Assembly: GCA_034509925.1 (NCBI GenBank)
Contig: CM067533.1
Span: 7,322,535 to 7,386,534, forward strand
Origin: Hirudinaria manillensis
Taxonomy: Eukaryota; Annelida; Clitellata; Hirudinida; Hirudinidae
Length of the DNA: 64,000 bases
Direction of reading: 5' to 3'
Shown: piece by piece, positions 13,701 to 23,457 of the stretch
Numbering within the stretch: the stretch's first letter is position 1
How the letters are laid out: every line of letters begins with the position of its first letter
Translations under genes and position numbers: made by a program
The notes under the pieces: generated by a model
What the model saw: the letters and a program-made list of their open reading frames with translations, nothing else
Databases searched by the model: none
Told to the model about the DNA's origin: nothing

Positions 13701-14625
13701 CCTGGTAACACATTGCGATAATGATGTCGGTGCTGGACATGATTATAGGGGACTTTAATTGAAGTGGCACATGAATAAGAGATTAATTGTTATGTTATGT
13801 TACCAAATTTTAAAGATTGGAAAAAAACCTATAAACTTAAATTAATAAGGGCGCGTCAGTGTTAGCACGTAACAGTTTAAATCCAATGATTTTTTTTTAT
13901 GTTTCATGTTTACAGAAAATATTTGCTGTTTTTGGAACGACTGTTCTTACGTTGTCTATATCTTGCAAGTTATTTTTCCCGATGGAAAATATTTCCAAGC
14001 TCTTAAGGTCCTCCATGTTTTCCAGGACTTCGATCTGATTGTGAAACAAAGTCAAATCTTTGAGCTTCCCCAAGTTTTCCAAATTTTCAATCTTTGTGAT
14101 GACATTGAAGGAAAGATCTGCATTTTACGGATAAATACAAACGTTATAATCATAATTTTTGGATACTAAATTAATTTCCGGAAATGCAGGGATGGAAAAT
14201 GGAAAAATTCGTAACTAACCCAACCATTCCAGGTTGGTCATGTGATTGATGCCTTCAATCTTCGATATGCTGTTGTTGTCCAACTGCAGCTTCACCAAAT
14301 TGCTAAAGTTCCACAAATTGGCTATTTTCAGTATGTCTGATGTGAAAAATGTAATTCGTGGCAATAAGCCCATAAAATATGGTGAAGTATCGCACATCTT
14401 TAACGAAATTGTAAGACTGTACGTACTTTTGAAACTGATTCTCAGACGCAAAACATCCCTGAAATCAATTCCTTCTTCTTTGGCCAGAATGAGTCCATAG
14501 TCTTTCGGTCCCTGATCAAAGACCAGCTGTGTCAGGAGGGTGCTGTCAATGACTCCGGGTTCTTTAAGCTTATACTTACTCTGCTCCTCCCACCAGCTGT
14601 TGCTAATGTCGGTATCGACTGTTGG
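10710..14625 (-). CDS. DRC3: Dynein regulatory complex subunit 3 (LRRC48), first exon not found
   Basis: DRC3 is a leucine-rich-repeat subunit of the nexin-dynein regulatory complex of motile cilia. Exons seen are 14427-14625, 14220-14336, 13951-14117, 13555-13701, 13149-13277, and then pieces near 12760-12881, 12190-12370, 11700-11830, 11310-11515 and 10710-10960. The N-terminal block EPGVIDSTLLTQLVFDQGPK and KEEGIDFRDVLRLRISFK match DRC3. LRRs follow (ILKIANLWNFSNLVKLQLDN, ISKIEGINHMTNLEWLG, then LKDLTLFHNQIEVLENMEDL) with the LRR cap PQLKYIDYSLVNED. The rest is coiled coil, with FEFGLQQHEAREEELSCFNA and the C-terminal KRNRERIQEICHFVEFH as in vertebrate DRC3. The exon carrying the start codon lies upstream and was not identified. 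The splice phase between the exons at 12.8 and 12.3 kb did not close by hand. Confidence 0.88.
11627..11673. repeat. (AAT)n microsatellite in DRC3 intron
   Basis: AAT/AATAGT triplets between the DRC3 exons near 11.5 and 11.7 kb. Confidence 0.85.
12049..12151. repeat. (AGTC)20 tetranucleotide followed by AGAC and AC runs, DRC3 intron
   Basis: About 20 perfect copies of the tetramer CAGT from 12049 to 12128, then three AGAC units and a short AC run. It lies in the intron between the DRC3 exons at about 11.8 and 12.2 kb. Confidence 0.95.
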
Positions 14626-15893
14626 CTGAAAAAATATGATCACTCGGTCAACATGTGTGCAATTAAAGTTATTTTAAAATATTCAAAACTTGCATCGAAT
14701 AAGGTGCTTCTCTCTGGATGGAAAAGCTTCATTCTCGCTGAAGTTTTCGAATGCAACGCTGCCTCGAATTCAAAATGTAACGGCAAAAATGCAAAAACAC
14801 TCAAAGTTCTATGATTCCGGCATTAAGTATTTGGTAATTTTAGGCTTTAACAATCCGAAATGACTCATTTTTAAAAAGCAATTTTCAAGCCATATTTTAT
14901 TAAAATGGCGAACCCGTTTCTAAGCGACAACTAACAGAAATCCCACCCTCGTCAAGAGTTATGGCTAATCTCGAGTCAGCGAAAATGCTTTCTAACGACC
15001 ATTGTTCCCAAACTCACCTGACCTAAAATTGAAGCAATGAATGACACAAGTCGAACCTGCGAGGTTTGATACGTCAATCAAATCAACAACGCAACTCCAT
15101 TCTCTCCCCCCACACTAAGACCTCCCATACCCCTGATGTCATAATTGACGAACGTCAACAAGCAATTCCATCATGGCTGCTCGAAATACTCACCGAGAAG
15201 GAAAATATATTCTAAAATTTGAAATTTATTCACTAATTCTAAAAAAACCAAACAAAAAAACAAACAACATATTGAGACCCATCAAAACAGTAAAGCACAA
15301 AGCTTAGTGAGGGAGTGAAGGTTACTAATTAAGCTCTTTAAAAAATAATTAATTAAAAAGCAGATCTAAACAAATTCAAAAACACTGGTTCTAATCTTTA
15401 CCAACTCAACATTTAAAACAAACTTGTTATTGATATCAACAATTTGATGATAATAATAATAACATGATAATAATAATAATAGCATAATATGATATTAATA
15501 ATAACATAATATGATGATGATAATAACATGATACCAACAATAATAATAACAATGACAGTAACTGATGATCATCAAATCAATGATATCACCAATATCACAC
15601 TGTTGTTAATTTCAATTTTAATTATTCAATTAATTAATTAATTAATTAATTAATTAATCAATCAATTATTTTGATTGAAAGGCAACTCCAAAGGAAACTT
15701 TAAAAAAGACTTCATTGCAACAAACAAATATTATAGCTGATTTGAGAATATATGAACAAATAACAATGCATAGAATATATAATAATAATAATAACAATAA
15801 TAATAATAATAATAACACTAAATGACAGTGATAATATTAATAATAATAACAATAGTAATAATAACAGTAAATGATAATAATAATAATATTAAC

Positions 15894-15945
<52 letters not shown>

Positions 15946-15965
15946 TGCATCCTTCTCGAACCTTC
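14626..15965. other. Gap between DRC3 5' side and PDI 3' end, repeat-rich
   Basis: The left part should contain the missing DRC3 first exon and promoter. I found no phase-0 exon ending that matches the acceptor at 14626. The right part (15440-15945) is dominated by ATAATA, ATTAATTA and AAT runs and probably includes the PDI 3' UTR. Confidence 0.5.
15779..15945. repeat. AAT/ATAATA microsatellite
   Basis: Imperfect AAT repeats ending in a near-perfect (AAT)n run at about 15893-15945, immediately downstream of the PDI stop codon. Confidence 0.9.
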
Positions 15966-18900
15966 TCACAACTCATCCTTCACCTCAGTGGCCACATCTT
16001 CAGGCCTTTTGTCTTCCTCAGGCAAAGTGACCGTCTATGGAAAATAAATTAATTACAATTAATTAATTTTTAATTAATTAAAATAAATTAACTAAAACGT
16101 CAATGAAAGTCACATGACACGATATCCAAAGACAGATTAAGACCCATAACATATTCACCGGTTTCCATGGCTACTACTAAACATCTCAACAACAACAACA
16201 ACAACGAGTCCACAACAAACAACATTTAAAAACCATGTGATTCCACAACAACCACTGATGTGTTTACCTTTCCATCACTTTCAATGAAAGTCACAAAGGC
16301 TTCCAAAGTCCTCACCCCATCGTACTGAACGACCTTCAAAGAAAATGAGGCACTTGTTATAATACAACACAATTGCCAGAGAAACAAAAACACACACAAT
16401 GAGTGAGTGAGTGAGTGAGTGAGTGAGTGAGTGAGTGAGTGAGTGAGTGAGTGAGTGAGTGAGTGAGTGAGTGAGTGAGTGAGTGAGTGAATCTTGATGG
16501 AGGGCGAGATTCACGTCATTGTAGGTCTACCTGTTTTGTGCCCTTAAGAAAGAGCTTAATTGTAGGAAAGGAGTTTACGGAGAGGTCTTCCACTTCGTTT
16601 TCGGCCGAATCAAACTTCGCCACGACCACCTTGTCGCTGTTTTGATATTTCTCTCCGAGTTGATCCCACACGGGATCCAGTCTTTTACAGATGCCACACC
16701 ACGGAACGTCTTCCAAAGAAACGATTGGCAACAATGCATTCAGTATGGCACTTAGCAATTCCAATGCTAGTCCTTAAGAACGGACGAACACTCACAAAAG
16801 AGGACGATCACATTCTTTGGGGAGGAGTCGACGAAACTATGGAAATTCTTTCCGACAAGAACTTTGACTGGCTTGGAGTCCCAATCGGCAGGGAGGTCTT
16901 GAGTCTTATAAAAAGACTGGAAGGAAATGCAGAAAATAATTCTTGTGGCTGCCATAAAATGCACGGCAAAAGTCAAACACAACCGACCTTAACGACCCCA
17001 TAATGCTCTTATCTAGTATTTCTAGACTAATCGTGTAGATCTATTTTACCATTTGATAAAATATTCCATGCATTCCATTAGTTAACAAGTTGTACTTTAA
17101 TGACCTTTATTTGACCATCAAGAACTCCTCCGACGAAGTTCTCCACGGAAGTTTTGTCGAGAACAGTCGACCCGGGCTTGTACTTGAGCGGTTCGTCCGA
17201 GCCGAGGTTGATGAATCGATAAGTCGGACAGTCTGCGAGAGGAACTCCAAAGAACTCGAGAATTTTGAAGTTGTCTTGTTCATCAAGATTCACAAGGATG
17301 AATATCACCTTCAAATCAATTGAAGTTGCTTAGGAAAGCCAAAGTTCCGTAATTTTCAGTCGTGTAAAAGTTAAATATTATTAAAAGTAAAATCAATTTA
17401 TTTATATAGTGTTGCGTGCATAACGTGCAAAGCAATTTTTTTCTTAAGTTCTGCTCTTTAATAACAATCCAAGATGGCTTTAAATATGAAAACATTAAAA
17501 GCTATTGGCATTAACCCCCTGACTTAGCTTGCATGCCATTATGATGAAATATTTATTTCTTCAAAGAGGAGGAGGATTTTGTTGGTAGCACATAAGAACC
17601 AGTACCAGAAAGTGAACAGAAATTGAAACTAAAGACAGAGACGAGTGAAAATGAGACTAACCTTTCCCCTAAACTTTAGAGCAGCTAAATTAAATTCATT
17701 ATAAATCTGCTGGAACGATTCATGGCTCTTCCCTAAGAAGAGGATGTTGTAGAGTTGGACTTCGGTGGTGAAGACTCTCTGGACGTTTTCCTCCAAAAAT
17801 TCTGTGACGAGAGGCAGGTGATGTTCGTTTATAAACTTCTTGATGCTCTGATAACTGAAATCTGACTTCAGTTCAACTTTCTGCTCGTCATACTGAAAAT
17901 GAAGGTCGTCAAATGTGCAAGTCCAAGTCGTGAACAATGTAAAATGCAGTTATTAACTATGTTAAGTAGGATTGAATAAAAGTTTTGTATAAGTAACCAT
18001 AAGTTTTTTGTTATCAATTTATTAATTTGAAAGTAAATTTAAATAAATTGCAAATAAATAACCAGTACAAAATTCAAAAAGCAACCTTCTTGAAAGCAAC
18101 AACTGTGTCTCCTTGAATGCCAAACTCTTGAAACACTTCATCTTTTTCAGTCACAGCAGCTGAATATTGGTCATTGTCAAAAACTACCTCCTCAAAATTC
18201 TTCTTATTTTCTTGATTCTGAAAAATAAATTTTAACATGAATGACCCCCAAACACAACTGACACCATCCTTGGCACATTAAACCATCTCAATCAATCCAT
18301 TGTATGGTTTAAACAAAGTTAGCAGAAAAGATCAATTATGAGCTCTATAATCTAATATATTGTTAACAAATAGAATGACGTTTTTATAAAGAGATGGCAA
18401 TAGCAATACAAATGGCAATAGCAGAGGTCAGATCAGAAGCAAAACATTCACAAACCTTGAAAAACCCAAAGAGAGCAAACTCAGAAAGAGAAGCAAACTC
18501 TTTAGCAGCTTCAACATCTTGAATGACTTGAGCTGGAGATCCAGTCTTCCTGTTCACATATGAAACAAAGTCAGAAGCATGGCGACCGGCCGAATAATCC
18601 AGAACTTTCTGTCGACTTCCAAGGAAAAACTTGAATGTTGGATATCCAGAGATATTATATTTCAGTCCCAAGTCAGTTTCCCTGGTAGCATCAACTTTAG
18701 CCAAGCGAACATCTGATCCTTGTTCCCTTAGAACTGCGGCAGCTTTACTGAACTCTGGAGCTATCGATTTGCAATGTCCACACCAAGGCGAATCTTAAAA
18801 ACAAGATTTCTACGTAAAAATCATTCCATCATACGTGCTAAGCTTAAACTAACAAAATTCAACAAGTAGATTCTGGAACTGCTTTTTGGCATCTTCAAAG

Positions 18901-18992
18901 TCATTGTTTGATAAAACCAGGACCCCGTCTTCTTCAACAAAGTTCGATTTCACGAGCGGAAGGACCGCAAGGAAAAAGTACATACAATGCAT
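15966..18992 (-). CDS. Protein disulfide isomerase (PDIA1/P4HB type), ER lumen, KDEL tail
   Basis: Nine exons join in phase: 18854-18992, 18456-18793, 18086-18217, 17662-17892, 17105-17308, 16796-16916, 16531-16709, 16268-16333 and 15966-16034, encoding 492 residues, the usual PDI length. A short signal peptide ([16 protein letters not shown]) precedes the a domain with the active site WCGHC at residues 51-54. A second, non-catalytic thioredoxin-like domain follows, then an a' domain ([12 protein letters not shown]) with the site WCGIC at about 393-396. The protein ends [11 protein letters not shown], an ER-retrieval signal. PDI oxidises and isomerises disulfides in the ER and also forms the beta subunit of prolyl 4-hydroxylase. 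The second motif is CGIC rather than the usual CGHC (see findings). The a-b-b'-a' order and KDEL make PDIA1 the best assignment. Confidence 0.93.
16400..16490. repeat. (TGAG)~22 tetranucleotide repeat in PDI intron
   Basis: A perfect GAGT/TGAG array of about 91 bases in the short intron between PDI exons 16268-16333 and 16531-16709. It occupies nearly half of that intron. Confidence 0.95.
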
Positions 18993-19951
18993 GTCGAAGA
19001 AATGTCTCCAAGCAATATTTTACTTGACGAGGTAATGACGAGAGAGTGATGCAAGAACTGAAACACTTCCCGAAAGGATGATTCGAATTTTGGAACGTGG
19101 CACTTCAAGACTCGCGCAGGCGCACAACTCAAGTTCAGCTAGACACGTCTGAGATTTAAATCTCAGTTGCAATAATCGCTTTCTTGGAGCTACAATAAAA
19201 TGAAACGTTTAAAGCTTCATAAAAGTCTCAACAAAACACATTAGTAATTCTGAGATCTGGCCATTCATGTCACGACTCTTTGAGATTCTATTTGTGGAAT
19301 TGCGAGCTGAATTTTGAAGTACGTGACAATATCCATGTGCGAGTGTAGACTGGCATAATTTTTATATCTTGCCTAGGCGCTCGAGTAAATATAGTGAATA
19401 TATTTAATATTTTAAAGTGTGAGGCGTGGTGAAAGAGATGGGGGGAGCAAGTGCCTCTTCCATCTTCGCCTCCTTTTCTAACGTTGACGTCAGTTGATTT
19501 TAGCCTCTGCCTGCTGATTTTAACACTCGTCTTCTAGGGGCATTTCCATCTCAGTGGGAAAAAAAGAGAAAACACATTCTGATCGATTGCAAACAGATAA
19601 GTCCAAGAGAACAGCTTGACGTACCGGGGAAAGAAGCCAACCAATCATTCTTAAAATTAATAAGTTGTCACAAAAAGTGGTCCACGTCCGAGTGTTAAAA
19701 ATGCTCATCCACGACACATAATATTTTAGCTGTCTTTAAATTTTATTGTAATTTAAAAATAAAAGTCAGACCTCATGTCTAAGACAAAAAAAATAATTAC
19801 AATTTAATTAGTAAATCCCGCTTAACTAATTTCGCATTTTAGTTTTTGGTGCACTTCCGCCCTATATTGTTTAATTTCAAAAATATTGGTGATAGTCCGT
19901 AATCAAAATATCTGTAGTTTGTTATGTTTTCCTAACCTCATTTATGCAAAT
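18993..19951. promoter_or_regulatory. Divergent promoter region of PDI (-) and UBE2S (+), with a palindromic CRE
   Basis: About 960 bases separate the two start codons. It contains the palindrome TGACGTCA at 19485-19492, the consensus CREB/ATF site, roughly 490 bases upstream of PDI and 460 upstream of UBE2S. Two CCACG cores near 19682 and 19704 are reminiscent of ER-stress half sites, but the required CCAAT at nine-base spacing is absent. Transcription starts are not known. Confidence 0.35.
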
Positions 19952-21214
19952 ATGGCCATGGTAAGTGGCATGTTTGCAATTTTAATGGCTAACGTACATC
20001 TAAGTTGTGGGCAACAAATTATTTTTATTTCGGGCTATTTTTGTAATCGCTGTTGCGCAAAAAATCCTACGGTTCTCGGAGACTTGTGCTTGAGACAGTA
20101 GTTTTAGCCTTAATATATCTGATATTTTAAATTTTCTATCTACTCTTGTTCTGTGCCATGATTTTTGTTCTTGAAACTTAAAGAACCTGAGCTCCTGATG
20201 TTTGTTATTTTATCACTTTTTGTGAATTACTTGAATTTCGCTTGGTGACACGCTACTTTTATTTTCAAGAGCAACATGGAAAATCTGACTCCTAATGTCA
20301 TCAGAATGGTGACAAAAGAATTGGCTGAACTTGAAAAGAATCCTCCAGAGGGAATAAGAGTCACTCTGAATGACTCAGACATAACGGACATACATGCCAT
20401 AATCGATGGCCCAGGTTTGATTTCAAAAGTTTTAGCTGAACATTTTCTGAGAATGTATTTAGTAAATTTCTGGATTGAGTTTTGATATAGTTAATGGCAC
20501 ATGATTTTGATTTATTTTGCTCTTCTGCTTTTCCAGAAGAAACTCCATATTCAGGAGGTGCTTTTGAAGTCAAGTTGATCCTGAATCGAAATTTTCCCCA
20601 AGAGCCTCCAAAAGGTTTCTTCGTGACAAAAATTTTCCATCCCAACGTCTCGTCTCAAGGGGAGATTTGCGTGAACACTCTTAAGAGGGACTGGCAGCCG
20701 AGTTACGGCATCCAACACATTCTACTCGTGAGTGTCGAGATGCATGTTATTCCAGAATTTGTTTCTAATTTTCGATGAATTTCATGATGAATGGGATTTC
20801 ACTTTTCAGACAATCAAATGTCTTCTTATCGTTCCAAATCCAGAATCTGCTCTGAACGAGGAGGCTGGGAAATTATTGCTTGAACATTATGATGATTATT
20901 TTTCTCGAGCCAAGATGTTTACAGACATCCATGCCAGACCACATCCTTCTAAGTATGGATTCCAATTTTAGTTTAAGCCATAATGAACTTGCCATACTTC
21001 ATGTATATGTTTCTCATACTGGTTTTCTGTAAGATTTTATTCCAATTTGTGTCTGATTCCCCTTTGCAAACTGATTTCCAGGTTACTCTGCACATCTTCT
21101 GGCATGTCGGGTGACACCGTGCCGTGCAAAAAGTCGGCCGTCATGGACCCCGCCAAGAGTGCAATCTTAGAAAAGAAAAAGAACGAAAAGAAAAGGTTTT
21201 TGAAAAGGTTATGA
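19952..21214 (+). CDS. UBE2S: Ubiquitin-conjugating enzyme E2 S
   Basis: UBE2S elongates K11-linked ubiquitin chains on APC/C substrates at mitotic exit. Exons 19952-19960, 20270-20414, 20537-20727, 20810-20952 and 21082-21214 join in phase to 206 residues (the human protein has 222). The first coding exon is nine bases (MAM), a good ATG followed by GTAAGT, and splices to [14 protein letters not shown], matching the family N-terminus better than starting at the internal Met at 20276. The UBC fold shows [22 protein letters not shown] and [12 protein letters not shown] with catalytic Cys96, then [20 protein letters not shown]. The lysine-rich tail ends KKRFLKRL, equivalent to the C-terminal LRRL-type peptide that docks UBE2S on the APC/C. 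Confidence 0.95.
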
Positions 21215-22473
21215 GACATGACCCGAGGAGTTTAGTTAATTGACAATCGCATGGGCCAGAGGGGGATGGTTTCGAGGAGTCTGCTCTATTAAGTGGTTTA
21301 TTGGATTTCTTTTATTGCTTCATTTTTGTCTGCACTCATGACTTTAAGAAAAAAAAATTCCACATTTTTCAGCCTAAATAAAAACGTAAAAATATGAATA
21401 AAACATAGAAAATAAAATAAAATAGCAAAAGTTTCCACCTGAACTAGTTGCATATGGCTTTTATTGATTTACTGAGTCATTACAGAGTTGTCTGACTATG
21501 CTTCGGTTCCTAACACGGCCATCCGATGGTCTGCAATGGTCTCTCAATGTTTATGTCTAGGGTGGGGTTAGAATGTGGTATCTTTTGTGCGAGGTTTAGT
21601 TAGTGGATGCTTGCCTTGCTTTGGTCTGAGCCTAGGCTTTGAAGAGCTGAGAGATTCAATGATAAATTGGTCTTTTGTGACTGAAAATCCACAAAGATCG
21701 TCGAGCAACTTTGTTGTTTGACGCAAGTTTTTCTTAATGTAGCGTTTGTCGTCAGGTGGTCTTCAATTCGCCAGCGGGTGGCTGTTTTGGTTTGTCCGGT
21801 GAACTTAGACGTGGTTAGGGCCTGCTGCTTTGTTAGTTGCCTTGTGACTGTTGTGAATAATTTCTTTTCGTTATATAAAAGAAAGTTATGGATAACAAAA
21901 AAAATGACGAAATCTGATTAGTTGGCCCAGCGGTGAGGCTGTGATTGATATCATTATTTTTTGTTTAGTTTTCGTGAGTTTCACCGATCAAAAAAACACA
22001 CTTTAATAAGATTAACGATTTCCTGTATAACGAATCGAATAATAACCTGTCCACAGGGTTTAGAAAACAGTCACATACTTTCAAGCTTCAAGGCAGGGAG
22101 AATATGTTAAACAGTACATTTAAATAATTTCGCTCGAAAGAAAAATAGTGATTGAATCAATACACGGACATGTAGTTATCTTGTCTAGTCCCTAATTACA
22201 AGTTTACTAAAATAATTAATTACTTAATTAGGCGTAAGTGGTCTTCTGATATTTACCTATTCATGTTATTTGTTGTCAACATTTATTCAGTCTCGGCAAA
22301 GTATCAACAAAGTGCATGATGAAAAATGTGGAAGTGGAAAGAGCGATTAAACGAATGAGTGACTGAACTCGGCAAACGCACCAAAAAGAGTTCATATGCA
22401 CCATGAAGGTTGAAGACGGGCTACCTACCCATTTTGTCTGGATTAACGGGTTTTAAGAGAAGGGCAAATTAGC
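21215..22473. other. Intergenic region downstream of UBE2S
   Basis: An AATAAA at about 21376 is a plausible UBE2S poly(A) signal. The remainder has no recognised exon. The open frame at 21718-21921 (+) looks like chance. An unremarkable AT-rich stretch. Confidence 0.5.
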
Positions 22474-22850
22474 GGAGATATCCATTAGGGAAAGCGAGCA
22501 CATCAACGAATGATTTGCATTTATTCACGAACTCATTGATACTTGACCCTTCCTGGATGCTCTCGCAAAGACCAGTTGTTTTTCCAGCTGCAATGTAGAG
22601 CCCTAAATCATAATATAAATCAGAAAGATACGTCAGATTTATTGAAAATTCTTTCGTTCCTGGTTTACCAACGGATGCCAGAATTCTACTAAGAGAGGAT
22701 AGGAATACGGAATGCAAAATCACGTGTTGTGGAACATTTCTATTTTGGAGCGCAGTTTTGACTAGAAAAATATATATATTTAATGCAAACCAGTATTTAT
22801 TCCAAGAATTTTCATATTGTTGTAGGCATGTTCAAAAGCTCCAACAGTCT
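22474..22850 (-). CDS. Unrecognised 3' gene fragment, at least two exons
   Basis: The final exon runs from an ATTTAG acceptor at about 22604 down to a stop at about 22474 (SIQEGSSINEFVNKCKSFVD, ending GYLR). Upstream, a stretch at about 22670-22757 reads VKTALQNRNVPQHVILHSVF and ends at a GTAAAC donor; the 66-base intron between them keeps frame. A further possible exon at about 22785-22848 reads ETVGAFEHAYNNMKILGINT, but the gap to the next would be only about 29 bases. The composition is helical and protein-like. I do not recognise the family. No start codon or upstream exons were found, so this may be a gene remnant or the 3' end of a gene whose other exons I missed. Confidence 0.3.
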
Positions 22851-22984
22851 CCTAATTTTAGCCTGGTTCTCCTGTTAATCCCAAATCAGATGTTTTCCCA
22901 TTGGATATATTTTGCTGCAATAGCATAAGTATATAAAGCAAATACAGTCCTATAAATGAATTTTTATATGATTTTGATGAGGAA

Positions 22985-23374
22985 ATGAGGGTTTTGGAAA
23001 ACACAAGCTTTACTTATGAAGGAAAGGATTTTAACGCATATATCAACGCTCTCATTTGTGATGTAACGGCAAGAGTATTTGTAAAATATTTGAAAATGTG
23101 TTCACTTTATGAACCAAATCATCACATAAGTATATCACCTATAACACAACTATTAATAGATCTTCAATGTGCATTCTCTCATCCACTTATTAATGTTCGT
23201 CGACAATCTTTCAGCTCATCCGAGCACTTTAGACAATGGATTGCAACAGAGGGAGCGACTTGTTCGAGCTTGCACGTACACATGTACCTTATAAAAGGAA
23301 AACGTCGAGCGAAAGACCAAATAGTTTATTTTAGGCCTGTCTTGTTGACGAAGTTAATTTTATTTATTTCATAA
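22985..23374 (+). pseudogene. Possible DNA-transposon transposase remnant
   Basis: A 129-codon open frame. The start (VLENTSFTYEGKDFNAYINA, then LICDVTARVFVKYLK) resembles the VKxxxFICDAPARAFIKxxKGH block of a group of large DDE transposases found in many invertebrates. The later HHISISPITQLLIDLQCAF resembles their HHxxISPLxxLPIDxVxxF block. The Cys-rich stretch normally found between the two blocks is missing and the C-terminal part no longer matches, so this looks like a short internally deleted fragment. No terminal inverted repeats or target duplication were located. Resemblance is from memory, so confidence is low. Confidence 0.35.
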
Positions 23375-23457
23375 GGCACAAGTTGTCACTAAACGTTCAA
23401 CTTTTATGGATTTTAAGTTAAAAAAATAATAATCTATTTAATTTATAAACTGAAAAT

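Noticed and set aside
19636-19690. ER stress response element (CCAAT-N9-CCACG) upstream of PDI
   Set aside because: A CCAAT and a CCACG are both present but about 38 bases apart, so the defining spacing is not met.
20276-20414. UBE2S start at the internal Met of exon 2
   Set aside because: An upstream nine-base coding exon with a strong donor joins in frame and restores the N-terminus expected of the family.
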